The notes: a model not told the origin generated them from the letters alone. DNA of 8,783 nt from Oscillospiraceae bacterium (GCA_020025425.1 JAHHSD010000060.1:1-8783); one strand, 5' to 3'; positions 1-5,757 are shown, counted from the stretch's first letter. Numbers and translations: made by a program.

Positions 1-658
1 GGAAGATCTGGCTCTTGTCCGCAATGGCGGCAAAGGGGCAGTTGACCAGGCACATGCCGCAGGAGACGCACTTGTCGTAGTTGATCTTGGCGCGGCCCAT
101 CTCGTCGGACTCGATGGCGTCCATGCCGCAGGCATCGGCGCAGGGGCGCTCGATCTTGCTGATGGCCCGGTAGGGACACTGGTTGAAGCACTTACCGCAC
201 TTGATGCACTTGGACTGGTCGATGTGACAGTGCTTGTCCTTATCCAAATAAATGGCGTCCTTGGGGCACACATTCATACAGGGGTGGGAAATACAGCCCT
301 GGCAGCTGTCGGTAATCCGGATCTGCTTGGGGGGGCAGGCGTTGCAGGCGAAGGGGATAATATTGACCAGGGGCTCCTCAAAATATCGCTGATCGGTGTA
401 CGCATCGTCAATACAGTCGCTCAACGGCTTGGTGAGGCCCTCGGAATTCAGGCTCATGCCCAGGGCCAGACGCACACGGGCGGCTACGACAGCACGCTCC
501 AGGAATACGTCGTGGCGGTGGTGGGCCACCTCTCCGGGGACAATCTGGTAGGGGATGGAATCGACCCGCTTCAGGTCATCGCCATCGTAGGCCAGCTTGG
601 CCACCTCATAAAACACGCTGCGGCGGATATTGTCTACTGCGCTGTGGACTCCTCTCAT
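1..658 (-). CDS. Probable monomeric [FeFe] hydrogenase, group B (TIGR04105-like), N-terminal part
   Basis: The gene enters from the left edge, so only the first 219 residues are visible. The ATG at 658 is preceded by GGAGGT (665-670) at a 6-nt spacing. After a basic start (MRGVHSAVDNIRR) and an LxYDxDDLxxxxxxIPYQIVPGE stretch come an ACNAC pair (C105, C108) and three ferredoxin-type cysteine motifs ending in CP: C119/122/127/131, C151/154/157/161 and C197/200/203/207. C173 and C177 lie between the last two. The order and spacing, with CGM-AI-SDE-GRA-I-YDKCVSCGMCLVNCPF, match what I know of the N-terminus of monomeric group-B [FeFe] hydrogenases of Clostridia, which are cytosolic enzymes that reduce protons or oxidise H2. 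The diagnostic H-cluster motifs would lie beyond the window, so the hydrogenase call is inferred; a multi-[4Fe-4S] electron-transfer protein is certain. It is transcribed divergently from the ATPase gene. Confidence 0.8.
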   Translation of the reverse strand, partial: MRGVHSAVDNIRRSVFYEVAKLAYDGDDLKRVDSIPYQIVPGEVAHHRHDVFLERAVVAARVRLALGMSLNSEGLTKPLSDCIDDAYTDQRYFEEPLVNIIPFACNACPPKQIRITDSCQGCISHPCMNVCPKDAIYLDKDKHCHIDQSKCIKCGKCFNQCPYRAISKIERPCADACGMDAIESDEMGRAKINYDKCVSCGMCLVNCPFAAIADKSQIF

Positions 659-721
659 ACTGTTACCTCCATCGTCGTGGGACGGTCGCATTCCAATCCC
701 GCTGACTATTCTTCGACACAC

Positions 722-750
722 ATTATATTATATCCACGTTCATATCACAA
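722..750 (-). promoter_or_regulatory. Sigma-A-type promoter of the hydrogenase gene
   Basis: On the minus strand there is a -35 box TTGTGA (750-745), a 17-bp spacer and a perfect -10 box TATAAT (727-722). Transcription would start near 715, leaving a leader of about 57 nt before the ATG. An imperfect dyad, CATATCAC-AA-GTGACATT (741-758, inner TCAC/GTGA perfect), overlaps the -35 box and could be an operator. It does not resemble the redox regulator Rex consensus. Confidence 0.75.
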
Positions 751-779
751 GTGACATTTCATACCTTTTTCTCCCCTTA

Positions 780-788
780 TGCTATAAA
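780..788 (+). promoter_or_regulatory. Possible extended -10 promoter for the ATPase gene
   Basis: TGC-TATAAA (780-788) reads as an extended -10 element on the plus strand. No good -35 box is present 16-19 bp upstream. It would give a leader of about 140 nt before the ATG at 937. This is the best plus-strand candidate I see in the divergent region, but it is weak evidence on its own. Confidence 0.35.
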
Positions 789-896
789 AAAATGGAGGTC
801 TATCCAGTTAGTGTACCCAAACCGGCCAAACGCTGCCGGCTGTCCCCAGACGCACTCTGTCTTTCCCATGCGCATAATCTGAAACTGTAAGGCCGT

Positions 897-910
897 CGGT
901 CCCAGGACCG
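897..910 (+). promoter_or_regulatory. Perfect short dyad upstream of the ATPase ribosome binding site
   Basis: CGGTCC-CA-GGACCG is a perfect inverted repeat with a 2-nt centre. It ends 12 nt before the AAGGAGG ribosome binding site (923-929). It could be a protein-binding dyad or, opened by one pair, a small RNA hairpin in the leader. No function is known. Confidence 0.3.
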
Positions 911-936
911 CGGAATTTTGAAAAGGAGGCTCAGCC

Positions 937-2037
937 ATGGCTGATCTTGAGGTACAATATTTTCTGGGGGCCAACTCCCCCTCCGGCTTCTACTCGCTCT
1001 ACGACCAGCTGCTCCCCCGGGCCCAGGCCAGGGCCCTCTATATTCTGAAGGGCGGACCGGGCTGCGGAAAGTCCACCCTCATGCGCACCGTCTCCCGGCA
1101 GCTCACCCAGGCCGGGCTGGAGGCGGAATACATCCTCTGCTCCGGCGACCCCCAGTCCCTGGATGCGGTGCTCTTTCCCCAGCTGGGCGCGGCACTGGTG
1201 GACGGCACAGCCCCCCATGTGGTGGAGCCCAAATACCCCGGCGTCGTTGACCGATATGTGGACCTTGGCAGCAGCTACGACCTGGCGGGGCTGCGGTCCA
1301 GACGGGAGGAGATCATGGCCGCCATGGACGGCTACAAGAGCTTCTATCCCCGGGCCTACCGCTGCCTGGGTGCGGCCGCCAGCATCACGGAGGACGCGCG
1401 CTCCGCCCTGCTCACCGAGGAGCTGTCCCAGCGGATGGCACGGCGGGCCGCCGGCATCCTGTCCCGGGAGATCCGCCCCCGCCGGGGCGTTGAGCCGGGG
1501 CAGGTCAAGCAGCGCTTCCTGGGGGCTGTCTCCTGTCAGGGGACCCTCTGTCTCTATGATACCGCCCTGGCCCAGTGCGGGAAAATCTACGAGCTGGCTG
1601 ACCGGTACAGCCTGGCCCACCCCCTGCTCTCCCATCTGCTGGCCGGCGCTGTGCGGGCGGGCTATGACGTGGTGGCCTGCCCCGATCCCATGGCCCCGGA
1701 CCGGCTGGCCCACCTGCTTATCCCCCAGCTCTCCCTGGCCTTTCTCTCCTCCGATCCCGCCCATCCCTTCCCCGGAGAGCCCTTCCGCCGCCTGCGGCTG
1801 GACGCCATGGCCGACCAGGACCTGCTGCGCCGCCTGAGACCCCGGCTGCGCTTCACCCGCAAGGTCTCCGACGCCCTGATGGAGGAGGCGGTGGCCTGCA
1901 TGGCCCAGGCCAAGGAGACCCACGACGCCCTGGAGCAGCTCTACAACCCCTTTGTGGACTTCGATCAGGTCAACGCATCCGCCCGGGCCATCGCAGAAGA
2001 ACTGATGGAAGATGCCAAACGGCTCCCAACTCCCTGA
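937..2037 (+). CDS. PRK06851-type P-loop ATPase with internal duplication
   Basis: The product is 366 residues, close to the length of the uncharacterised PRK06851 NTPases that it resembles throughout (FxGANSPSGFYSLYD, ILKGGPGCGKSTLM, LCSGDPQSLDAV, VDGTAPHVVEPKYPG). The ATG follows AAGGAGG (923-929) at 7 nt. The first P-loop is intact: Walker A GGPGCGKST at residues 39-47, with K45 as the expected phosphate-binding lysine. Residues 194-276 repeat residues 9-94 in the same order (FLGA-S--G---LYD, AG near 60 and 242, -PQL- near 82 and 264, -PAH/APH-), so the protein is a tandem duplication. In the second copy the Walker A segment is replaced by ADRYSLAHPLL (221-231) with no lysine. There is no signal peptide or membrane segment, so it is cytosolic. 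Substrate and partners are unknown. No terminator follows the stop, so some read-through into the next gene is possible. Confidence 0.85.
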   Translation: MADLEVQYFLGANSPSGFYSLYDQLLPRAQARALYILKGGPGCGKSTLMRTVSRQLTQAGLEAEYILCSGDPQSLDAVLFPQLGAALVDGTAPHVVEPKYPGVVDRYVDLGSSYDLAGLRSRREEIMAAMDGYKSFYPRAYRCLGAAASITEDARSALLTEELSQRMARRAAGILSREIRPRRGVEPGQVKQRFLGAVSCQGTLCLYDTALAQCGKIYELADRYSLAHPLLSHLLAGAVRAGYDVVACPDPMAPDRLAHLLIPQLSLAFLSSDPAHPFPGEPFRRLRLDAMADQDLLRRLRPRLRFTRKVSDALMEEAVACMAQAKETHDALEQLYNPFVDFDQVNASARAIAEELMEDAKRLPTP

Positions 2038-2039
2038 GC

Positions 2040-2089
2040 AAAAAATATTGCAAAGTTCCAAAAGAAATCTCGCGAAAAAGTATTGCAAA
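2040..2089 (+). repeat. Direct repeat around AAAAA[A/G]TATTGCAAA
   Basis: The 15-base word at 2040-2054 recurs at 2075-2089 with one difference, a 35-bp period. The second copy contains the -35 box of the downstream promoter (2083-2088). The A-tracts could act as UP elements and the repeats as regulator sites; neither is shown. Confidence 0.5.
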
Positions 2090-2112
2090 CCACGGCATTT
2101 TCTTGGTATAAT
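2083..2112 (+). promoter_or_regulatory. Strong extended -10 promoter of the CofE-like gene
   Basis: The -35 box TTGCAA (2083-2088), an 18-bp spacer and -10 box TATAAT (2107-2112) preceded by TGG (extended -10) form a near-consensus sigma-A promoter. The start of transcription is expected near 2119, giving a leader of about 58 nt. Confidence 0.85.
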
Positions 2113-2126
2113 ATTACGTTCGTTGT

Positions 2127-2139
2127 GATAGATTCTATC
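2127..2139 (+). promoter_or_regulatory. Dyad GATAG-ATT-CTATC in the leader of the CofE-like gene
   Basis: A perfect 5-bp inverted repeat with a 3-nt centre lies about 8 nt downstream of the predicted transcription start. Its placement suits a repressor site or a small 5' hairpin. The arms are short enough that chance cannot be excluded. Confidence 0.3.
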
Positions 2140-2176
2140 CCGTTCATAAGACTTTAATTTTACTGGAGGATTCGCC

Positions 2177-3367
2177 GTGGAACGTTTGATTGGTACAGTA
2201 TCCAGAGGAGTCAGAACTCCCATCATCCGTGAGGGGGACAACATTGTAGAGATCGTGGCGGATAGCGTCATTGCCGCGGCTGAGTCCGAGGGCTTCGACC
2301 TGCGTGACCGGGACGTTGTTGCTGTCACCGAGTCCGTTGTGGCCCGCTCCCAAAATAACTATGCCAGCATCGACCAGATCGCTCAGGACGTGCGGAACAA
2401 GTTCGGTGATGAGCCTGTGGGCGTCATCTTCCCCATCCTCAGCCGCAACCGCTTCTCCATCTGCCTGAAGGGCATCGCCAAGGGCGCCAAGAAGATCGTC
2501 CTCATGCTCAGCTTCCCCGCTGACGAGGTGGGCAACCACCTGGTGGATCTGGACGACCTGGATGAGAAGGGCGTCAACCCCTGGACCGATGTGCTCACCG
2601 AGGCCCGCTACCGCGAGCTGTTCGGCTATCCCAAGCACCCCTTTACCGGCATGGACTATGTGGAGTTCTACCGCAACCTCATCGAGGAGTGCGGCTGCCC
2701 CGTAGACATCATCCTGGCCAATGACTGCCGCGCCATTCTGGACTACACCAAGAATGTGCTGTGCTGCGATATCCACACCCGCCACCGCTCCAAGCGTCTG
2801 CTGAAGAAGGCCGGCGCCAACATTGTGCTGGGCCTGGACGACATCCTGAACAGCTCTGTGGACGGCAGCGGCTTTAACGAGAACTACGGCCTGCTGGGCA
2901 CCAACAAGGCCACCGAGACCAGCGTGAAGCTCTTCCCCCGGGACTGCCAGAGCGTGGTGGACGGCATCCATGCTCGTCTGCTGGAAAAGACCGGCAAGAA
3001 TATCGAGGTCATGATCTACGGCGACGGCGCCTTCAAGGACCCCGTGGGCAAGATCTGGGAGCTGGCTGACCCCGTGGTCTCCCCCGCCTACACCGCCGGC
3101 CTGAACGGCCGTCCCAATGAGATCAAGCTGAAGTATCTGGCCGACAACGAGTTCGCCGATCTGAGCGGCGATGCTCTGAAGGAGGCCATCTCCGACTACA
3201 TCCGCCACAAGGACGCGGACCTGACCGGCAACATGGTCTCCCAGGGCACCACCCCCCGCCAGCTCACCGATCTGATCGGTTCTCTGTGCGACCTGACCTC
3301 CGGCTCCGGCGACAAGGGTACCCCCGTGGTGCTGGTCCAGGGCTATTTCGACAACTACACCAAGTAA
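2177..3367 (+). CDS. Coenzyme F420-0:L-glutamate ligase (CofE) family protein, long form
   Basis: The product is 396 residues. Translation starts at GTG (2177) behind GGAGG (2165-2169) at 7 nt; no in-frame ATG is as well placed. The N-terminus (V-R-GVRTPIIREGDNIVEIV and LRDRDVVAVTESVVARSQ, residues about 9-58) is the typical opening of the F420_ligase fold (PF01996). GDGAFKDPVGKIWELADP near 282-299 fits the later conserved acidic segment. It is much longer than archaeal CofE (about 250 residues); a middle segment (about 115-240) with four cysteines near 173-196 is extra. CofE adds gamma-linked glutamates to F420-0 using GTP. Homologues of this long type occur in many Clostridia not known to make F420, so the substrate may be another acceptor for gamma-glutamyl ligation. 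It is soluble and cytosolic, forms its own transcription unit, and has no F420 biosynthesis gene beside it in this window. Confidence 0.8.
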   Translation: MERLIGTVSRGVRTPIIREGDNIVEIVADSVIAAAESEGFDLRDRDVVAVTESVVARSQNNYASIDQIAQDVRNKFGDEPVGVIFPILSRNRFSICLKGIAKGAKKIVLMLSFPADEVGNHLVDLDDLDEKGVNPWTDVLTEARYRELFGYPKHPFTGMDYVEFYRNLIEECGCPVDIILANDCRAILDYTKNVLCCDIHTRHRSKRLLKKAGANIVLGLDDILNSSVDGSGFNENYGLLGTNKATETSVKLFPRDCQSVVDGIHARLLEKTGKNIEVMIYGDGAFKDPVGKIWELADPVVSPAYTAGLNGRPNEIKLKYLADNEFADLSGDALKEAISDYIRHKDADLTGNMVSQGTTPRQLTDLIGSLCDLTSGSGDKGTPVVLVQGYFDNYTK

Positions 3368-3381
3368 GCTTTTACAACAGC

Positions 3382-3418
3382 AAAAAGAGGCTGACCCAAG
3401 CGGGTCAGCCTCTTTTTT
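3382..3418 (+). terminator. Intrinsic terminator of the CofE-like gene, probably bidirectional
   Basis: An 11-bp perfect stem (GAGGCTGACCC at 3387-3397 with GGGTCAGCCTC at 3402-3412) with loop AAGC is followed by T6 (3413-3418). It starts 15 nt after the TAA. Five A residues before the stem give a T-run on the minus strand, so it may also stop transcripts arriving from the DIP1984 gene. Confidence 0.93.
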
Positions 3419-3480
3419 ATCCCCTTACCCACCCTTGCCGGATCGTCGACGCCACGGTAGTAAAGATAACTGGTGAGATT

Positions 3481-3600
3481 GCTGGTGTGAATGTGACGGG
3501 CTGAATGTGAATGGGGATTTGAACCCCGCGCGGCCCCGCGCGCGCCAATGTCAGCAGCTTTTTCCCCCGCCGCATGGGGTCGGCGTCCGCCCGTTCCGGC
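3481..3600. other. GC-rich structured non-coding block with a T-arm-like sequence
   Basis: This fills most of the gap of about 200 bp between two convergent genes. GGGGATTTGAACCCC (3513-3527) is, on the minus strand, a classic tRNA T-arm sequence (GGGGTTCAAATCCCC). It is followed directly by a strong hairpin, CGCGCG-GCCC-CGCGCG (3527-3542), and then a further CGCCG/CGGCG pairing (3568-3572 with 3581-3585). TGAATGTGA occurs twice, 14 bp apart (3488, 3502). No complete tRNA can be folded: the expected acceptor end with CCA is missing. It could be a dispersed repeat, a tRNA-derived remnant, or a structured 3' UTR of the DIP1984 transcript. Open reading frames through it look non-coding. Confidence 0.4.
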
Positions 3601-3615
3601 AAAACCAAACGGTTT

Positions 3616-4068
3616 TCAGTGCAGCTCTGTGGTCCAGTTGACCGACTGGATGGCGGTGTCCAGCTTGCGCAGCTGCTCAGACAGGCGGTCAGTCTGCTTG
3701 CGCAGCTGGGCCACCGGCACCGTGCTGTACACCTTGACCTCCATCCGTCCGCCCCGCATCACGGTGCTGCTGGCGTTGTCCAGAAAGCTGCGCAGAATGG
3801 AGATCCGCTGGGTCATGCACTCCCGACGGGCCAGCAGGGCCGTAATGCTGTCGCCCTGCACCGTGGTAGTTGCATTGGTCAGATTGATGCGGGTGATCAG
3901 GTTTTCCAGCTGGGCGCTGACCTCCTCCACCTGCTTGAGCAGCTCATCGGGGTTTTCGGCGGGCCGCTCGCCCTCCTGCACCCGGGCGTTCATCATCAGG
4001 CGGCTGCTCAATTCCTGCAGTCTGGTCTGAAGATCGGCGCGCAAAATCAAAGCCTCTGCCAGTTTCAT
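3616..4068 (-). CDS. DIP1984 family protein
   Basis: The product is 150 residues, full length for the DIP1984 family. The family pattern is seen from end to end: MKLAEALILRADLQTRL, LMMNARVQEGERPAENPDELL, LITRINLTNATT, RISILRSFLDNAS, KVYSTVPVAQLRKQTDRLSEQLRKLDT and the terminal NWTTEL. The sequence is largely alpha-helical with charged heptad-like stretches (about 5-60 and 118-140), suggesting a coiled-coil bundle. There is no signal peptide. Some members were formerly labelled septicolysin, but no toxin activity is established and none should be assumed. ATG at 4068 follows AAGGAGGT (4084-4077) at 8 nt. It lies 71 bp behind the MATE gene on the same strand with no promoter between, so the two are probably co-transcribed. 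A weak AAAACC/GGTTTT hairpin (3601-3616) overlaps the stop. Confidence 0.9.
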   Translation of the reverse strand: MKLAEALILRADLQTRLQELSSRLMMNARVQEGERPAENPDELLKQVEEVSAQLENLITRINLTNATTTVQGDSITALLARRECMTQRISILRSFLDNASSTVMRGGRMEVKVYSTVPVAQLRKQTDRLSEQLRKLDTAIQSVNWTTELH

Positions 4069-4092
4069 GGTCTTAGACCTCCTTTTGGTCGC

Positions 4093-4128
4093 GCGGGGCG
4101 CTCCCCACTTTCGTGGACAGTGCCCCGC
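4093..4128 (-). promoter_or_regulatory. Intercistronic hairpin between MATE and DIP1984 genes
   Basis: GCGGGGC (4093-4099) pairs with GCCCCGC (4122-4128). The stem continues through a G-T pair to 10 bp, with an inner CCAC/GTGG helix (4105-4108 with 4113-4116). No T-run follows in the minus direction, so it is not a canonical terminator. It may stabilise the upstream message, act as a processing site, or tune expression of the second gene. Confidence 0.45.
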
Positions 4129-4139
4129 ATCAGTTTGAT

Positions 4140-5492
4140 TCAGTCGTCATCTCCCTTGGAGATGGGGGTGTTCTTCCACGCACCGAAGTGGTAGAAGCTG
4201 ACAGCCAGGATGGTAGCCAGCACCCAGCCGATGGGCCAGGCCCACCAGATTCCGTTGACGCCCAGCACTGTGGTGGGCAGGTAGATGGCCAGCATCACAC
4301 GGATCACACCGTCAAAGATGGTATCGAACATGAACTGTCCCATCATACCGGAGCCGCGGAGGATACCGTCGGCCACCATCTTGACGCACACGATCAGATA
4401 GAAGGGCGAGAAGGTTTTCAGGATCTGGATTGCGGTTGACACAGCCTCGGGCGTGGGGTCCTTCAGGAACAGCATGATCAGAGGCTCACCGGCGAAGAAG
4501 TAGAGCAGGAACAGGGGGAGGCTGATGCACAGGACCAGCTTGCTGCCCGCCCAGAAGCCCCGCTTGATGCGGCCCAGCTTGTTGGCGCCCAGGTTCTGGG
4601 CGGTGTAGTTGGAGATGCCGTTGCCCAGGGTGGTGAAGGCGGTGATGACCATGTTATTGAGCTTCACCGACACAGCGTAGCCGGCCATGACACTGGGGCC
4701 GAAGCCATTGATCACGCCCTGAATGATGATGGTGGAGATGGACATGGAGCTCTGCTGCAAAATGCTGGGTACTGCAATGGTGGTGATGTGTTTGAAAATG
4801 CTCTTGGAGAACATGGGGATCTTACCCTCTGTGGGGACCTCCTTGAGCCGCTTGAGCACCACGCCCATGGCCAGCACACAGCTGATGCCCTGGCACAGGA
4901 AGGTGGCCCAGGCCAGACCGGCCACACCCATGTTGAACTGAGTCACAAAGATGATGTCCAGGAAGATGTTGGCGATGGAGGAACAGGCCAGGAACACGAA
5001 GGGGGTCTTGGAATCGCCCAGAGCGGAGAATATTCCGGTCGCTATGTTATAGAAGAACAGGAATGGGACGCCCCAGATGTAGATATTCAGATAGGTCTTG
5101 GAATCCGCCAGGGTTTCGATTGGGGTATTGATGATGTCCAGGAGCCAGTCGCACCCCAGGAACCCCAGCAGCATCAGGACGGCACACAGGGCCAAGGTTC
5201 CAATCACGGTGGTGGACACCGCACATTTCATATCCTTATATCGTTTTGCTCCAAACATCTGGGAGACCACAACAGAGCATCCCATGTTGCAGCCTACGCC
5301 AAAGGCCAGGAAAATCAGGGTTACCTCATAGCTGTTTCCCACAGCAGCCAGGGCGTTCTCACTAATAAACTTACCGGCGATCAGGCTGTCCGCAATATTA
5401 TACAGCTGTTGGAAGATAACGCTTGCGAACAGCGGGATGCAGAACCGCCACAGGACTTTTTCCGGTTTGCCAACCGTCAGATCTTTGACCAA
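4140..5492 (-). CDS. MATE family efflux transporter
   Basis: The product is 450 residues, normal for MATE antiporters, which export cationic drugs or metabolites in exchange for Na+ or H+. About twelve hydrophobic segments are visible. Family signatures include IFQQLYNIADSLIAGKF (near 26-42), ALAAVGNS, GCNMGCSVVVSQMFGAK, LGDSKTPFVFL, NYTAQNLGANKLGRIKRG in the second half, ADGILRGSGMMGQ and GVNGIWWAWPIGW. No frame breaks are seen. I place the start at TTG 5492: AAGGAG (5506-5501) lies 8 nt upstream and the resulting MVKDLTVGKPEKVL matches family N-termini. The in-frame GTG at 5501 overlaps that ribosome binding site and cannot use it. It is the first gene of a probable operon with the DIP1984 gene and is driven by a promoter carrying two operator-like dyads. 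The substrate is unknown. Confidence 0.93.
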   Translation of the reverse strand: MVKDLTVGKPEKVLWRFCIPLFASVIFQQLYNIADSLIAGKFISENALAAVGNSYEVTLIFLAFGVGCNMGCSVVVSQMFGAKRYKDMKCAVSTTVIGTLALCAVLMLLGFLGCDWLLDIINTPIETLADSKTYLNIYIWGVPFLFFYNIATGIFSALGDSKTPFVFLACSSIANIFLDIIFVTQFNMGVAGLAWATFLCQGISCVLAMGVVLKRLKEVPTEGKIPMFSKSIFKHITTIAVPSILQQSSMSISTIIIQGVINGFGPSVMAGYAVSVKLNNMVITAFTTLGNGISNYTAQNLGANKLGRIKRGFWAGSKLVLCISLPLFLLYFFAGEPLIMLFLKDPTPEAVSTAIQILKTFSPFYLIVCVKMVADGILRGSGMMGQFMFDTIFDGVIRVMLAIYLPTTVLGVNGIWWAWPIGWVLATILAVSFYHFGAWKNTPISKGDDD

Positions 5493-5522
5493 GTGTGCCA
5501 CTCCTTTTTATAGCTTTTTCTC

Positions 5523-5542
5523 AGGGTCACATTGTAGACCCT
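5523..5542. promoter_or_regulatory. Operator-like dyad over the -10 box of the MATE promoter
   Basis: AGGGTC (5523-5528) and GACCCT (5537-5542) are perfect inverted arms separated by 8 nt. The 20-bp dyad encloses the -10 box and reaches the expected transcription start. A dimeric repressor bound here would block the promoter. The regulator is not encoded in the visible neighbourhood. Confidence 0.5.
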
Positions 5543-5559
5543 TATTTCCCGGATGTAAA
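5531..5559 (-). promoter_or_regulatory. Sigma-A-type promoter of the MATE operon
   Basis: On the minus strand, -35 TTTACA (5559-5554), a 17-bp spacer and -10 TACAAT (5536-5531) form a good promoter. Transcription would begin near 5524, only about 32 nt before the TTG start. An A-rich tract (5574-5583 read on the minus strand) upstream may serve as an UP element. Confidence 0.8.
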
Positions 5560-5576
5560 GAGCCAAAGTGCTCTTT
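5557..5576. promoter_or_regulatory. Second dyad overlapping the -35 box of the MATE promoter
   Basis: AAAGAGC (5557-5563) and GCTCTTT (5570-5576) form perfect 7-bp arms with a 6-nt centre, overlapping the -35 box by three bases. Read on the plus strand it is followed by more T residues to 5580, so it also resembles an intrinsic terminator that would stop plus-strand transcription from entering the MATE gene antisense. Both readings are possible. Confidence 0.5.
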
Positions 5577-5710
5577 TTTTAAATTCTGGAAGCATTTTTG
5601 CCCCATATTTTGTTGTCTCTGTTCCCATATTCAGGCCTGTTTTTTCTCATGTTCAACCAATTCAGCCCATTTTGCGGGGAAAACGGCCGTCCCCGGCGGG
5701 GACCGGACAT

Positions 5711-5757
5711 AAAAAAACAGGCTGACACTTTTCTCAATGTGTCAGCCTGTTCTTTTT
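5711..5757 (-). terminator. Strong intrinsic terminator, best in the minus direction
   Basis: A 13-bp perfect stem (AACAGGCTGACAC at 5716-5728 with GTGTCAGCCTGTT at 5739-5751) closes a 10-nt loop. On the minus strand it runs into seven T residues (5717-5711). On the plus strand it runs into CTTTTT (5752-5757). It insulates the MATE promoter from transcription coming from the right, but no convincing minus-strand gene ends in front of it. Confidence 0.88.

Noticed and set aside
224..754. A 176-codon plus-strand frame opposite the hydrogenase gene
   Set aside because: The minus strand shows ordered ferredoxin cysteine motifs; the plus frame has no motif and runs into the promoter region.
741..758. 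Rex or CRP/FNR site at the hydrogenase promoter
   Set aside because: The half-site order and spacing (TCAC-AA-GTGA) do not match TTGTTAA-N4-TTAACAA or TGTGA-N6-TCACA.
897..925. T-box antiterminator-like GGACCGCGG
   Set aside because: The T-box core is one base short, and neither a stem I architecture nor a terminator is present in the leader.
931..2328. A 465-codon open frame on the minus strand opposite the ATPase gene
   Set aside because: It is a shadow of GC-rich third positions; its low-complexity G, A, Q and L-rich product has no family signature and it has no ribosome binding site, whereas the plus strand encodes a recognisable P-loop protein.
2144..3208. A 354-codon minus-strand frame opposite the CofE-like gene
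   Set aside because: It has the same kind of H, Q, V and G-rich shadow composition, lies antisense to a clear family member, and lacks a start signal.
3490..3560. A complete tRNA gene on the minus strand
   Set aside because: Only the T-arm fits; the 3' side shows no matching acceptor stem or CCA and no cloverleaf could be closed upstream.
3417..3608. A 63-codon minus-strand frame across the GC-rich block
   Set aside because: It has no ribosome binding site or recognised family; the sequence is better explained by GC-rich hairpins and the T-arm-like segment.
5499..5501. GTG at 5501 as the MATE start codon
   Set aside because: Its first base is the last G of the AAGGAG ribosome binding site; TTG at 5492 has correct spacing and gives the usual family N-terminus.
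4788..5513. A 241-codon plus-strand frame opposite the MATE gene
   Set aside because: Its H, Q, G and D-rich composition is typical of an antisense shadow, with no ribosome binding site.
5630..5650. CAGGCCTG followed by T residues as a plus-strand terminator
   Set aside because: The palindrome has no loop and cannot form a proper hairpin, and there is no plus-strand gene upstream.
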